The notes beneath the pieces were generated by a model. That model was not told the origin of the DNA. It was given only the letters and a program-made list of their open reading frames with translations, and ran no database searches. A stretch of DNA of 64,000 nucleotides from Rhodosorus marinus (Eukaryota; Rhodophyta; Stylonematophyceae; Stylonematales; Stylonemataceae), in assembly GCA_029953675.1 (NCBI GenBank), contig JAMWBK010000002.1, forward strand, positions 2,542,001 through 2,606,000, written 5' to 3'. Both the position numbers and the translations under genes were made by a program. Below, piece by piece: positions 33,539 to 45,754 of the stretch. Numbering within the stretch: the stretch's first letter is position 1; each line of letters begins with the position of its first letter.

Positions 33539-33615
33539 GAGGCCACACAAGCTGGCTCTTCAGTGTCCTCACTACTTTTCAGTGTCCTCACTGAAGAACC
33601 AACTCGTGTGGCCTC
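33539..33615 (-). ncRNA. 27-bp inverted repeat, candidate RNA hairpin
   Basis: Arms 33539-33565 and 33589-33615 are inverted copies separated by a 23-nt loop. They differ at three positions, all transitions. Read as minus-strand RNA, all three become G-U wobble pairs, so the 27-bp stem is fully paired; as plus-strand RNA they would be A-C mismatches. The strand bias suggests selection for a minus-strand transcript, for example a small-RNA precursor. A decayed MITE or a chance foldback remains possible. The loop repeats part of the arm (TTCAGTGTCCT). Confidence 0.5.
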
Positions 33616-36471
33616 TGTGTGTAGTTGTGTGGCTTCAGAGCACCCTATTCCTATTTCTCCTGCTCGATGAGCTAAACTAACTGATAAGGGATCAGTCAGT
33701 TCAGCTCAGCACGAGTGAGCCCTCCGATGCTCTTCGCTTCTGCCGCGACGATATGTCAACATGTCTTCTGCGCTTATAAGAAGATGCACGCAGATGCCCA
33801 TGCACTGGACCAAACACAATCCCTTTCCGCACAAGCCTACCGTTTACTGACTATAAGATATAGAACGTGGAATACGGCCGGTACGAGTTCAGGCTATCGT
33901 AAGCTCCACGATGAGGTGGCGCGAACCCACATCGTTCGCTGTGAGGACGCAGAATCGAACTCGCCCCATTCCATTCATTCAAGAAACTCAAGCTGTAATT
34001 TATTTGCTCTACAGTCAAGTTAGCTGGAAACTCCAACCACAAACTGTTAATAGAGAGATATCCTCAGTTAGACTTTTCACATTATACAAAGTTACACGGA
34101 GACCCAATTCAATAGCGTCTTTCCTCGCAAACGCAGGAATCTTGGACCTCCGATAAGTCAACGGTGCCTTAGTGCATGGAAACCTCCCGGCATTCGCCTG
34201 CTTTCCTACAATCACCGCACAGACTTCTTGAACGCTTACACAACGTTTCCATCTCCTCAACCATTCCCCCCGAGAAGGGCGCGCTGTTAACCATTGCTAC
34301 GGACCTTCTCGTTTCGCGCAGCTCCGACTTCGCAGCCAGGGTTACATCGCTCCTCTTACATATCGCGGCTTCCTTAGCACCTCTGGGTGCCTCAGTCACC
34401 CCCGCAGCCCCCGCTACAAAGGTCCACATCTTCAAAAACAAAACCCAAATAACAACTTTCAACCACCACCAAAGCTAGTCAGTCACTCATTCCCACGTGC
34501 ACAACCTTTTCCAACACCTCAAGATCAACGGCATTAACCTCTTGTCGTCCAAAACTCACACCATACTAGCAGCCTCCTACGAGCACTTGCCCTTTCCTCC
34601 TACCGCATGAGTAAGATCTACACATGCATGATCCAAACCTTTATACACCAACCCCAATAGCCCCAAGTGCTTCCCGATCCCTCCGCTCCGCACGAACTCC
34701 ACCGCCATGCCATTCGGCTTCAGAAATCAATCCCTCAAAAAACAGCCTCTAAACCAACCAAAGAAAAATTACAGCTCTCCTGCGCAAAAAAAAGCGCCCT
34801 TATGAATCGCCAAAACGTAGCATAGAATACAATCCACGCCACCCCCCTATTCCACTCGGAATGAATCCTGACAGTTGAGCGCTACCCATCCATACGTTCT
34901 ACCCAAAATCCAAGATAACCCACAGTTGCTATTTTTGGGGGGGATTTAGTACCATTTGTGGTGGAAACATAAGGGGGTATATGCACCAGGGTTTTTTTTG
35001 CTTGCGAGCTCCCCGTGCCCTATAAAAAGTTTCAGGTGCGCCGGGGGTCCGCTTTGGAGGGCTCCGGGAGAGGAGGTCAGCGAGCTTTCATTTTGAATAT
35101 AATTTTAAATCTGCGAGAGGAAGTGGCAACCTGCTTTCGTGCGGAAGTTAGAATATTGAAAATAGACATGTTTATTAGGGATGTCTAGCTAAGTACATTA
35201 TATACAGGAAGGTAGAAATGTGTTTATGGGGAATCGGAAGGAGAGGTTTTTCCCGGCCGGGAGCTGTGTCATTAGGTGGAGATGCGTATTTAGAAAAAGA
35301 TTAATTTTTTTTGCTCCTCCGCGTTAAAGTTAAACTGGTGTTTCAGGGGGTTTGATGCCTGGTGACGCTCATCTTCATAATCTGCGGTTATACTTCCTGC
35401 ATGATGATTGGAGAGAATAAATTGAAAATGGATGCAAAACGGGAAGATCTGTAACGGACTCTGAAAAATTGTGTTTATTTGATATCCGTATCTGAGCAGA
35501 TAGTACTGCATAATCTGGGCATTTGGGGGAATACGCAAAGCATCATTTACTTAGGTTTGAAAAAACGAGAAATATAGAGCTGCGGTTCCTTAATAAAGGA
35601 TAAGAATATCTGAAGAAATAGCGAAGGCGGAGGAAAATTTGGGAGATTTTCATTTCTGGGTTTGTTGAAGATTTGAATTGTGATTATCCAATCGATAGAA
35701 CGCTAGATACTATGAAACGTTTTATTGGTAAACACCTGGCCAATAATCATGTAGGAAAGGCGTTTGGCACCAAGGGAACGAGTGGACTCGAGTGTCCCAA
35801 TTTTGGGTTCCGTATTAAAACCTATGTGTGCATGAAACCAACTTGGTTTCGTCAAAAATGTTCTTGCGGACTGAACAAGGGAAGCGCAACTGAGAAGACC
35901 AAAATTGATGTACCGAAACAGAAAAATTCTCCATGGCACCTGGAGATGCTCTTGAGGGGGTGAGGTGCCTGCGAAAAGATTGATGCGACGAATTTCCAAG
36001 CTAATGGACGCGCATCCAGATTTTTTGGAACGGGTTTTGTATCGAGGATAGTTCTAACGGTGTGGCGATAATACCTACGTTTGCACTGCGGAAATCTGCA
36101 CGAACAGCGGGAGTGGGCGTGTGGGACAATTTTCACTAGCACACCAATTGTGGATCGCCAAATCGCCCGGAATATAAGTGTGTGTGAGAGTATATTGACG
36201 TGTATGGGTTTAGATTTGTTTGTTGCGAGCGTGCATGCCCAGCTTGCTTTAATCTCAACCAAGGGTTTACATTTCCGAGCAGCTGTCCCAACTGTTGGTT
36301 GTTTCATTACGGAAATTGCGACATTACCAAAACCGTTGATTCAGTGATTATTCGACTATGTTGATAGGCTGTATTCTCGTGTGGCCTGATATGCTCTTTC
36401 TTTAAGTTTACGGCCTTCATATACCCTCGCCAGCGGACCGTCCTTAAATCTGTGGCGTTCAACGCCGCTTA

Positions 36472-36629
36472 CCCGTTGACGCGCGGCACCAGCGTTTCAT
36501 TTCCCGTTGACGAGCGTCACCAGCGTTTCATTTCCCGTTGACGAGCGTCACCAGCGTTTCGTTTCCCGTTCATGCGCGTCACCAGCGTTTCAATTCCCGT
36601 TCATGCGTCACCAGCGTTTTCGTTTCCCA
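36472..36629. repeat. 31-bp minisatellite, about five copies
   Basis: The unit is CCGTTGACGAGCGTCACCAG followed by CGTTTCATTTC, with one 30-bp copy and a few substitutions between units. Length is not a multiple of three across copies, so it is unlikely to encode a repeat protein. Confidence 0.9.
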
Positions 36630-36658
36630 GCGTTGGTTAGAGCTATGCTGGATGAGGG

Positions 36659-37024
36659 ATCGCGCACCTTTGGAGGATGTTTCAGAAAGTAACTAGCTCA
36701 ATTCCGATAGGATGCGAAAGCGCGGAGAAGTTCTTTGGGAGCGTACTGGGAAGCAACCGTGGCACCAGCGTTGCCTGCTAACCTTTGGAGGTTGTTTGAG
36801 CAAGTAACTAGCTCGATTCCGACAAACCGCGAAAGCGCGGAGAACGTTCTTTAGGAGCGTGCTGGGAAGTAACCGCGGCACCAGCGTTTCATTTTCGGTT
36901 GATGCGCCTCACCAGCGTTTCTGCGCACCTTTGGAGGTTGTTTGAGAAAGTAACTAGCTCAAATCCGACAAGACGCGAAAGCGCGGAGAACGTTCTTTAG
37001 GTGCTGGGAAGCAACCGCGGCAAC
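36659..37024. repeat. Long tandem repeat, three diverged copies of about 100-115 bp
   Basis: Each copy begins near CACCTTTGGAGG, continues AAGTAACTAGCTC, then GCGAAAGCGCGGAGAA, and ends near GGGAAGCAACCG. Starts are near 36664, 36780 and 36928. Between copies are fragments of the 31-bp unit (CACCAGCGTT), so the two families are interleaved. The GCGAAAGCGC core in each copy can form a small hairpin. Confidence 0.85.
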
Positions 37025-37443
37025 GATTTAAGATTCCGCCGGGAATTGAATTCGGTACTCCCCGTACAGCACGGTAGGAGCATGGTAGGATAGGAGGCGA
37101 TTCTTCAAAGAAAACCAGTCCCCAACCCTAGTCAATGGATGGCTGTCGACCAGTGCGTTCCCCACCATTGCCGGGAATTCTCTCTGCAGCCGACTCCTGT
37201 ACTGTTGACGATCAGTTCAAATTTACCGATAAATACTGACATTCCTGCTCGAAAGAATTCGAAGCTACTACTACTATTACATGAAGAGCTCAAGAAAGAG
37301 ACGATGTGAGCGATGTGGCGCTCTGTCTTCCGAGGCTTCGACTTAGAAGCTGCGGCACTAACTTTCAAGAATCCTCCGCGAGGTAAGTCTTGACGCAACC
37401 GCCGCGTACGGACCGGAGAAGTTGCACTACAACGCATCGATGA

Positions 37444-39673
37444 TCACGTGTTCTCGTCATCTCCTCCGCCAAGCATTGTGTTTAGCACGTCGTAATTGAT
37501 CTTGCTGGACCTACAACCAGACCCATCGGAAGAACGTTATCCCAGGTTAAGGAAAGCAGCCCCACTTATCAGAGCCGAATTCGAAGCATGGACGTCATTT
37601 AGTATTCCCGAAGCAAACGATCGACGCACGTACCTGCTTTCTAATACTCGCCCTGCTGCCTCTACCAAATCGGTTGGTTCCGCCTTGGCTCGCTTCGAGG
37701 CCTTCTTTTCGCTAGCAACTTTCCACGGGTATCGCTTCTTGAACTCAGAGGGATTCTCTACGCGTAGCTTCTCCATGAATTGTTGCTGCTGGACGTAGTC
37801 TTGATTTGCATGCTCCCAAATGAGCGTCTTGATTCGAGTCTCCTTGTCGTCGTTCATGTACTCGCTGATATCTTCTACATCTGTTTCCTCCTCGGAAAAA
37901 GAGTTCTTCGAATTTACGCCATATTGGCCGATTCAGAGCAGTGTTCCTTGCAATCCATGTCCATCGCGGTGTACCTACATCTGACTGATCCGCTTCGTTG
38001 GGCTTCCTGGCTCTGTTCCTCGTAAGAGGTCCTTTTGATTGATCCTTTGGTTCCTTCTCTAGGAACGCTATCACTGCGACAAAGAGGTATGCAAGGGCGA
38101 CTAAGCTGGCCGCGCAACGAGCTGGGCAGCGCAAGTAGATGCTCCATAAGTATATGGGAACTCGATTGACCACTTACACTCAGTTTTCGGTCTTCTTTTC
38201 TTCTATTTAACAAATCACATCAACAAGTAGAACCGAGGGCAACCTTTTCAGTCAAGTTGTAACAGACGAGTGCGTCTCGACCATTCCAGTTTCGGGCCCT
38301 GCTTTATTCATTGAACAAGCTCTTACCGATGCCTTGAAACATGGCGGATCCTCCGCAACTCTATCGGCTCGTTCACGCAAGCTTTCAACCTAGATATTCA
38401 CAACTCCATGAGAAGGGGGTAACAACAAAGTCGCAGGAAAAGAAACAACTTACCCTGCCGTCATCTCCACCCTCGGCATTGATCTCCTCCGTAGTCAAAT
38501 AAGCAGAGGCAGTATTGCCGAATTCCATCAATCTTGACTTCACAGTCTCAGGGCTAACTCTTACAATACGCACAATCTCGTCCTTGGAGCGGAAGAAGTT
38601 GTGCATCCTGCAAGCTATAATGATCGCCGCGCCGCACAAGCCACTGGGTCTTCTCCCTGTTGCCATCCAATCCCTTTTCATGCGGGCAACTGGAGATTTT
38701 CGATGCAGAACAAAAGCTTTAGGTCCGAACTGTGACGTGCGACTGGGGACGACCGCTATCAGAACAACACGATGTAGTGGATCACCGCAGCTTACCAAGT
38801 CTCAAGGCAGTATTCGCCACTTTGGATGTACCGTCCTCGAGCTTCAGCTGCCCGACAAATCGATGAACGTACAACGACGGATCATTCAGAGGCATTGTCA
38901 TGTTTGTAAGTTTTATGAACTTCAGGAAGATCGCGGCAATCTTGAACACGTTCACTTTCACCACCTCGGAGAAATCAATGAGCATGTGCGCGGATTCATT
39001 CTTTCTACAAACGGTGTACAGGCACGCGCAACTAACATGCATAATCTTGCGTCCTATGCAGGTCGAGAATGCAGATTAGGTTCTGGAGGTATTCGCGGAC
39101 GACTCTGACACCCTGCAGACAAGCAACTCACCCTTGACAAAGTTCAACTGCACAGCCATTTTAAATAGTGAAATAGCCTGGTCTGCATGGGACTTCTTTA
39201 GGCCTAGCGCGCTCGTCAAGGTATAAATATCCTGTCTCCCTGTGACGTTTGCATCACGCACATTCAGACGTGATACTCCGCGCAAGACAACTCAAGCAGG
39301 TAGAAGCTGTCTTTCTGTACATACCGTGTCTAAGGAAAGATGCAGCCTCGTCGCCGGTCTCTCCAGGCAGCCGCATTCCAGCATTCACTCGGCCTAATAC
39401 AAAGTGTGAAGATGTCCCGTTAGAAGCTGTTTCTGCAGAGGAAAACTACGGGGAACAGCACTCGCATCCTCAGATGAAAAAATACTCACCGTCGGCTCCA
39501 ACATGCTGTCCCACGAGCAGAACTTGTCCATGACTTCCCTCCGCAAAAGTTATCTCTGTAACTGTGGCATTTTCTTCCAGAACTCGTCCACATTTCGTGC
39601 AACACGAAGTACCTTTCGCTGGATCAATGTCCACTGTCGCGTTCTCGCACCCTTTGTTTGGACACTTTTTCAT
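37444..39673 (-). CDS. BRF1: BRF1, TFIIB-related subunit of TFIIIB
   Basis: Recruits RNA polymerase III to tRNA, 5S and other class III promoters with TBP and BDP1. Ten exons on minus: 39673-39490, 39393-39325, 39275-39132, 39053-38796, 38689-38454, 38389-38327, 38202-38178, 38073-37979, 37905-37634, 37510-37444. All phases agree, giving 470 residues. The N-terminal zinc ribbon is KKCPNKGCENATVD with CCTKCGRVLEE. The first cyclin fold spans NFVKG|RKIMHVSCACLYTVCR and HMLIDFSEVVKVNVF. The second includes MKRDWMATGRRPSGLCGAA and IACRMHNFFRSKDEIVRIV. The C-terminal BRF1 homology region reads EDISEYMNDDKETRIKTLIW and ends SSKINYDVLNTML. Exon 7 is only 25 nt and, with exon 8, is the least certain part. 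A tempting 19-nt GT-AG segment at the exon 3 donor was rejected because the longer intron restores the family sequence. Confidence 0.92.
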
Positions 39674-40782
39674 CTTGAACCGACCAACTGGAGTAACATT
39701 GACTGGAAAAAGAGATTCCTAACCTCCCGCAAGGACGGTTACAAAAACTCCACAGTGCGCAGGGGCTGCCCACAACTAGGCCCTTTCGACACCCTTTGTG
39801 CACCAAGAACAGGGAAAACTAAAACAAAAACAAACCCAGAACTATACAGAAGCGATGCAAGGTTCCTTAATTCGGATACCTGCCTTCGGAATAGCAAACC
39901 TTCCGCTACAAGCCAGCTCGGGTACTCCCTTCTCCCCTCCTCCCCCCCCCTGCCTCCCCTTTCTCGCAAGGTTTTCTCACAGGGAATAAGTCGTTTGTAC
40001 ACACGCCTCTCCGTTCGTACAAACGACAGTTTCACATCTTGACATGAGACTATTAATTTTGAAAACAAAAATAAAAAAAGAGCGTCTGGATGAAAAATGT
40101 AGGGATTTTTCGGTCCAACACAAAACGCGGTGGAAAACAATCTATATTGAACAGGTTAAGGAAAATCTTGCCAGTGAATAATCTTAAAGCATGGTATTAA
40201 GATCAAAGCTAATATTATTGGATATCTTACGTGATATCATGTGTTAAGATTTATGATTGGTTGAGAATGTCTTATCGTGCTTGTATGTGGAGAATGCCGT
40301 CGAGTGGCGCTGGATGGATGTTTCATGTCCGTTTACAGGTGAAAGCCGTGAAGATAAAGACTGGTATTACATGACAGTGTGAGCTTTGATTTCGCTTAGA
40401 TAGATTGCGTCCTACTAAGGACCCCCATTTCACCGCTTGGTTCAGCTGTCAATGGTTCCCAAACTGATGAGGTTGGTGAATGCCATTTCGAGTTCTTGCT
40501 TCCTTTTCAGAGCATGCTACTGGCAGGCCTCCAAGTTTGATCCATGAAATACCTTACGTCAGAACGGTTGGATCGAACCCCCTGACGCGTCATATCGTGT
40601 TGAAGAACCTGTTTCTCACCCGAAAGACCAAGCGGGCTGAATGCCATCTCAGCGATTGGTGCGAGAGCAAGGTCTTCTCTGTGCGGTTGAAGTGGAGAGT
40701 CCGATGGGAGAAACTTTCTAGCCCGTATCAGGAGTGCATTTTTAGCTGTGGTGCGTAGCTGGCCATCTTTCACTTCAACATA
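39674..40782. other. Divergent spacer between BRF1 and LAMTOR5
   Basis: Contains a pyrimidine-rich stretch at about 39920-39960. Frames on both strands at 40480-40815 look partly protein-like but match nothing I know. The minus frame overlaps the LAMTOR5 start. Confidence 0.4.
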
Positions 40783-41233
40783 ATGGAGACGGACTTGGAG
40801 AAGGAGCTCGATCAAGTGTAAGTTTGTACATTCCTTGGATCATGTATTCAAGTTTCACTGATCTGTTCAACTGGTTCCTCATAGGATGGAGGGCGACGGA
40901 GTAATAGGCGTCATCTGCTGCGATGCAGATGGTCTCTGCCTTGGAGGTAGGTTGTATGCTGAGATTTTGTGGTGCTGCTCGATTCAGCCGACTTATGAAA
41001 AGCGTGTTGTTGCCTTCTGTATTTAAACCGGACTAGTTCGTGGGAAGGCGGCTAGGGCTGCGGCAGGGCATGTACGGCAGCTGATTTCCTCTGCGTATGT
41101 TCTGTCGTCTACCATGGCCAAGCCAGAGGACTCCTATGAACCCGTGGTGAGAGTAAGCCTACCGGAGGTCAACATCCTTGTGCAGCGCTATGGTCCCATT
41201 ACCCTTGCAATATTCAAATCAGCTGAAAGCTGA
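40783..41233 (+). CDS. LAMTOR5: LAMTOR5/HBXIP, Ragulator roadblock subunit
   Basis: Roadblock-fold subunit of the Ragulator complex, which anchors Rag GTPases to lysosomes or vacuoles for amino-acid signalling to TORC1. Three exons: 40783-40817, 40885-40946, 41037-41233, giving 97 residues (human form 91). It starts METDLEKELDQVMEGDGVIG, aligning with METTLE...IVGV of animal proteins. It continues VICCDADGLCLGVRGKAARA (family GVLCTDSQGLNLGCRG) and ends VNILVQRYGPITLAIFKSAES (family NIMIQKHDGITVAVHK). The three introns-exon joins are in phase. No Cys motif or targeting signal is present; vacuolar anchoring would depend on another subunit. Confidence 0.88.
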
Positions 41234-41944
41234 GCGTTGTGAAGTTGGGAAGTATTTGACGATGTGTTCGCAGAAATACGCTTCGACATCGATGCCATCT
41301 TCGCGACTTTGCACCGCGCGCTGAGGATGGCTGTAAGTTATTACAGGCGCTGCCGAAGGATGCTGTTCAGATCAGCCCATCCAGTCAGAAAAGAAGCCGA
41401 TCGTAAGATACATCAATGCCCTTTGTGGCTTGAATAGTGATGGGTGTGGATAGAATTTAGACTCTATAAGAATATTGTTACAAGCACCGGAAATCAATCA
41501 TGGAAAAAACGAGGACTGAATCTCAAAGGTCGCTGTATCCGTTCACAAAGGTTTTCAAACGAGCACGGCCATACATTCGCGTCTCGTTGGAATGGTAAAT
41601 AAGGGCCATTGAGTATGCCAATGCTGATCTTCCTTTTCTTGCAGGTAGTGTTCAATCTTGCAAGAGTTCAATTGCGCTTGGTCGCTTCTAGCTGAAAACG
41701 AATGGATTAGCACTCGATCATTTTAGCACACCTCTCGGCACCCCTGAACATCACCCACGGCGCTGACTTGCAGGCTGCTTACTCCGCGTACATCGCAACT
41801 TCAAACCTAGGGCGCCAGTTGCGACGCAGGAGGATAATGACGTAAATTTGGATGCGTGCAGCCTGAGGGAGCCCTTTTTCTAAATCCTCCAGCGAGTCAG
41901 CACCGCAGAAGGTGTAATAACCTTTCTACTTATCTGCATTTGAT

Positions 41945-42085
41945 TGTTGCGACGTGAAGCAGAGCTCGATGGATAGGTTCAGGGTGGGCGCAGGTGGGAT
42001 CAATCTCCAAAAGCTTCTTGGCAAGATAACCAACGACCTACGAAAGAGGAGCAGGAGTGCCGACCAGGCATACTCATCTTCCTTC
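41945..42085 (+). repeat. Copy A of a duplicated ~125-140 bp segment
   Basis: Shares long blocks with 42683-42822, for example AAGTTCAGGGTGGG-type sequence, TCAATCTCCAA and GGCAAGATAACCAACGACCT (one base different in copy B). In copy A a frame from ATG 41969 reads MDRFRVGAGGINLQKLLGKI then TNDLRKRSRSADQAY and is open to 42172 (67 codons). No family is recognised. Confidence 0.7.
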
Positions 42086-42682
42086 ATGGAGAGCCTAACT
42101 ACCCTTAGAAGAGTGAAGGAAGGAGCTGATGACGTGCGTCCACTAGTTAAAAGCAGAGCTAGAACAAGATGAATCGTACTGTCGCGTGGCAAAGCGGATG
42201 TTGCATTGCTTAACTTTCGATTGTCGCTTCTTGCTAAACTTGCAAGCAGCTGAGAGACACAGTTTGTCATGCAATCGCTGGAAAGATGTGAGGGATGGTG
42301 TAAAACGGCATTATTACCAAAGGACACATTTGCTTAATTTCGAAACAGGCCGATCGGAGCCGAGCCTGTCGATGTAGTTATCGTGAAAGACATGAGGTTT
42401 CTGATGATCTAATGCAGGATTTTTGCGGGGATCTTGGCTTTGCGGCTCCCGCCCAAGTGGATCCGAACCGCTTCGCACAGTGTTTAACCCTGCTGCTACT
42501 GCTATGGCTTTGACGTGGTCCACCTCGAAACTCGTGAAGCGTGTAGGTAGATCAAGGGTTGCAAAATCAGTCTCAAAACACCGGATGGAACAATGACAAT
42601 GGGAAGGTTGTTGATTCGATATCTGCCTTGGCGGGTCTGTTCTTGGTCGCCCAACGGGTCTACTATAATCCGCCGCCTGCGC

Positions 42683-42822
42683 TTCATTGCTGCGAGGTGA
42701 AACGGGGCTGCATGGAGAAGTTCAGGGTGGGCTCATGTGATTTCAATCTCCAACGGGCTTCCTGGCAAGATCACCAACGACTTACGAAAGAAGTGCACGA
42801 GCGTCGGACGAGCTTACTGGTA
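42683..42822 (+). pseudogene. Copy B of the duplicated segment, frameshifted
   Basis: Corresponds to 41945-42085. Copy B has one extra base after CAATCTCCAA, so MEKFRVGSCDFNLQ and GKITNDLRKKCTSVGRAYW fall in different frames. The duplicated unit was probably coding before it decayed. Confidence 0.55.
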
Positions 42823-43460
42823 TGGGGCAAAGTGGGCCGACGGGCTATACTGGTGCACCTCCCCCCGCACGTTCAAGGCTTTTCCGGACTTTTCAAGCGG
42901 TGCAAAGGAAGGGTGCAGCCCAACAAGAAATCCACAAAGGGCTGCGAGAAACGAAAAAAAGCATCAGAGAAAGAACAGAGCAAGAAGAGTCTTGGCCCCG
43001 ATTGCAACCGAACGCAAGGCCGAAATCAAGAGGGTTGCCTTCGAAGAGTACCTGAATTGTACCGTTTACATTCTATGCATTCAGAGGACTAGCGCTGAGT
43101 ACAAACTGGTAAAGAAAATACTCACCCTGACTTGCAAGATCAAGCGGCTCACTCGTTTGACCGCTTCCTTCACAACGAGCTACAGTGTAATCACGCTTCC
43201 ATACTAGCCCAGTTTTCCATAAGAAGATGACCGCAATTGGCCGCTTTCCCCCTGGGCGAGCAACCAGAGCGTTGCAGAATCTCACTATCGCGATACCCTT
43301 CCATTTTAGCCTGCCCGGGCCAGACAATGCCTATGAGCTAGGCTTGGAAATCAGAGATGGCGTGAGTGGAGCATGGTGGTCGCGTGCAGGCCGGCACCTG
43401 CAGCTTCAACGCGAGTGAGCCGCAGCAGCCGAAGAAGAAGACAGGCAGAACCCGATGTCC

Positions 43461-43546
43461 GTTGTCAATCGCCCTAGTACTCAATCCTAAAAAGTGTCAT
43501 ATAGTTGTCAATCGCCCTAGTACTCAATCCTAAAAAGTGTCATATA
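43461..43546. repeat. Perfect 43-bp tandem duplication
   Basis: Positions 43461-43503 and 43504-43546 are identical (beginning GTTGTCAATCGCCCTAGTAC). The identity indicates a recent event or an assembly artefact. Confidence 0.95.
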
Positions 43547-45020
43547 GATCTACTACTCTTCCCTCTCCACCAACCCAAAACCCTCTTCTACCTCATTCCG
43601 TTGGAGAAGGTAAATATGTCTTCTACATCCACCCCATAACTCAATGGTGTTTTTCTCACTGATGATTGGAACGCAGAGAAGCTGAAAACATGCAGCATGA
43701 TGAAGATGTCACACCGCTTGATGTTGAAGATGAAGCACCAGCAAAGTTACGATTTCTCCTCGCTCCAAGGAAATACAGATCTATCCACAGCCCTTCTATA
43801 TAAGCCGATCCTACATCAGTCACCTGTATCTCAACTCTCACATACAGGTTTGCACGCAAATCTACTCCGCCCTACTCCCGGGCTGCCGTTTACTGACAAT
43901 CACAATGCGCTTAACCTATCCAGATCCATACCGACCGTAAACGTCCAGCTTCTTAGGGGTGGGGGTTTTCTGTTTGACGCTAATTGTGGTCCTACTGAAC
44001 TGAAAACACCTCTTCAAGCATTTAAGCATTAACATATAGACCCCTCGTAACAACGGGAAAAACAATCGGAACATGATTGGTTTAATAAATGAATTTTCTT
44101 ATTATTTCTATGTTCGTACGACACAGGACTCATGCAATGTCAGCCTCTCCCATCGATGTGCAAAAAAAAAGAAGGATAGTATTCGGTAGGCCCTGGACGG
44201 GTACTCAAAATGCAGATACTATCAAAGAAACCCACAGGGTACTCACCATTCTTCAAATGTGTAGATCTCATCTAAAATAAGTTTTTCTGACGTATTCAGG
44301 TCTTTAATATCAGCAACTGTACCCCGGGGAAATACTCCTCATCTTTTGACGTTAGTCTTGGAGGTCGAATGGTGGCCAGAAAGAAGGGGGAGGTGGAAGG
44401 CAGTTGGAAAAGAAACTTGTCGGTAAATTTTCAAGAAACGAAGAAAAAAGGCAACACGGAGTTAGGCTCCCCTCCCCTCCCCTTCCCCAGTGTTTGGGAA
44501 CGGAAAGGGTGATCTGTCATTTGTTAATTGGTAAATAGACAATTAAGTGATGACCTGTCAGTTTATCATTGGATATTTGAAAACTCCGTTGACTCGATGA
44601 AGTGCCCGTCTTCATTCATTTAGAAACGTTTCCCTTTTAGCCGGTGAATTTTTGACGATGGGAAAAAACGCCACTTTTTCAATGGAGTGTCCCAAGGCAA
44701 CGTGTTTAAGACGAACTCGGGACTTTCTTTCGTTGGATGTATATATTTTGAAAGGTACGACCGTGGGGATGGGGGGGGAATTTTGGCTGGAAAGCCGACG
44801 GAGTAAGGTAGAAGAGGGTTTCGGTTAAGGGAGGTGGGAGAGGGAAGGATAGGTGATGTATATATGATACTTTTTAGGATTGAGTACAAGGGCGATTGAT
44901 AACGGACAACGGTTTCTGCATTGCCTTCTTCTTGTTCTTGTTTTTTTTTGGTGGTGGGTTTGTGCACGGTTTGTGTGACTGGGTAACCGGGCTTTGACTT
45001 TGAAGTGTGCGAGAGAAAGG

Positions 45021-45754
<734 letters not shown>

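Larger units (their letters stand above)
33145..37443. other. 4.3 kb spacer with hairpin and minisatellites
   Basis: Contains the hairpin at 33539-33615 and the repeat arrays at 36472-37024. Minus-strand frames at 33851-34462 have protein-like stretches (for example KIPAFARKDAIELGLRVTLY and LTVEQINYSLSFLNEWNGAS) but change frame and have no recognisable family. The plus frame 35712-35963 is likewise unassigned. The rest looks non-coding. Confidence 0.4.
41234..45020. other. 3.8 kb spacer with degenerate coding remnants
   Basis: Isolated exon-like stretches occur: 41275-41333 (RFDIDAIFATLHRALRMA, flanked by CAG and GTAAGT), 41774-41844 (AAYSAYIATSNLGRQL, after CTTGCAG) and 43227-43360 (IPFHFSLPGPDNAYELGLEI, before GTGAGT). 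I cannot chain them into a gene or name a family. Two copies of a ~125-bp segment and a perfect 43-bp tandem duplication are listed separately. Confidence 0.4.

Noticed and set aside
33850-33970. tRNA-like GTTCGATT motif on minus
   Set aside because: T-arm stem cannot form and there is no cloverleaf; the motif alone is too short to matter.
36507-36692. Plus ORF across the 31-bp repeat array
   Set aside because: The unit length is not a multiple of three and units vary in length, so a repeat protein would change frame in each copy.
38515-39108. 197-codon plus-strand ORF
   Set aside because: Lies opposite conserved BRF1 cyclin-fold exons and has no recognisable features of its own.
39113-39131. 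19-nt GT-AG segment at the end of BRF1 exon 3, resembling a tiny intron
   Set aside because: Using the longer intron (39131-39054) restores NFVKGRKIMHVSCACLY, the family sequence. The short option gives an unrelated tail and a stop.
40555-40590. Possible tRNA B box on minus (GGTTCGATCC)
   Set aside because: The flanking five-base stems do not pair, and no A box or acceptor stem is found at the right distance.
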